Assembly: GCA_050250795.1 (NCBI GenBank)
Contig: JBFWNZ010000240.1
Span: 1 to 6,189 of the forward strand
Reading direction: 5' to 3'
Origin: JBFWNZ01 sp050250795
GTDB taxonomy: Bacteria > Pseudomonadota > Alphaproteobacteria > UBA8366
DNA length: 6,189 nt
The number at the start of each line of letters is the position of its first letter. The first letter of the stretch is position 1. Under the pieces are notes generated by a model, which was not told where the DNA came from, ran no database searches, and saw only the letters and a list, made by a program, of their open reading frames with translations. The position numbers were made by a program, and so were the translations under genes. This document shows, one piece after another, positions 6,027 to 6,189 of the stretch.

Positions 6027-6105
6027 CCGCGGCTTGTCTCTCGTCGGCTCATATGCGACCTAACGCCCCGAATTCGCCTCAGCCCCTTCCAGCAGCACGG
6101 ACCTC

Positions 6106-6189
6106 ATGATTCGCCTCGACAATATCGGCAAGCAGAACGGCCACCAGATCCTGTTCATCGACGCGTCGATGAGCCTTCTGAAGGGGGAG
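6106..6189 (+). CDS. ABC-F family ATPase, N-terminal fragment
   Basis: Only the first 28 codons are present; the gene runs off the window. The sequence MIRLDNIGKQNGHQILF, then IDASMSLLKGE, is the characteristic start of alphaproteobacterial ABC-F proteins: the first beta-strands of the first ABC domain, ending just before where the Walker A motif would come. ABC-F proteins are soluble twin-ATPase factors that act on the ribosome, some in translation control and some in antibiotic protection; which subgroup this is cannot be told from the fragment. ATG is taken because it matches family starts; the upstream ribosome-binding site (ACGGACCTC) is weak. It is divergent from vapBC and probably a resident chromosomal gene. 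Confidence 0.8.
   Translation, partial: MIRLDNIGKQNGHQILFIDASMSLLKGE

Noticed and set aside
5603..6052. Upstream extension of the vapC frame
   Set aside because: It overlaps vapB and its promoter in another frame and has no PIN-domain content; the GTGA overlap start fits the operon layout.
1..6189. tRNA, CRISPR array, insertion sequence or integrase
   Set aside because: None was seen on either strand: no tRNA-like fold or CCA end, no spaced repeats, and no transposase or recombinase motifs in any frame.

Overview
The window looks like the start of a draft or metagenomic contig from a GC-rich alphaproteobacterium. The GMP synthase, the FTR1/cupredoxin pair, the ABC-F start and the VapBC pair all read like alphaproteobacterial proteins, but I cannot resolve the family. 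The first 15 bases match the 3' end of an Illumina read-2 adapter, so genomic sequence probably begins at base 16.

Layout, left to right. (1) A leftward iron-uptake pair at 55-1217: a secreted cupredoxin-like protein followed 11 bases later by an FTR1-type iron permease. (2) A 222-base divergent intergenic region with a candidate promoter, a TGCAA-N5-TTGCA palindrome and a hairpin. (3) Rightward guaA (GMP synthase), complete with its native C-terminus. (4) Immediately past guaA, two leftward genes of visibly lower GC at 3058-5137: a TcmP-type 'three-Cys-motif partner' protein and its usual companion, a DUF5131/Gp37-Gp68 three-Cys protein. (5) A leftward GC-rich type II toxin-antitoxin pair, vapB then vapC, with a GTGA stop/start overlap and a recognisable promoter. 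(6) A divergent ABC-F ATPase gene, cut by the window end after 28 codons.

The most interesting part is the segment behind guaA. The 3' end of guaA is a known integration hotspot for genomic islands. Here it is followed by a compositionally foreign two-gene module of unknown biochemistry: one predicted metal-cluster protein and one Rossmann/methyltransferase-like protein with a C-terminal winged-helix-like region. The leftward order is vapB, vapC, three-Cys protein, tcmP. The gap between vapC and the three-Cys gene is too short for a separate promoter, so the module may be transcribed from the toxin-antitoxin promoter, which could tie its maintenance to the addiction pair. No integrase, tRNA, CRISPR array or IS element is visible. 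The far border of any island, if there is one, is not identified.
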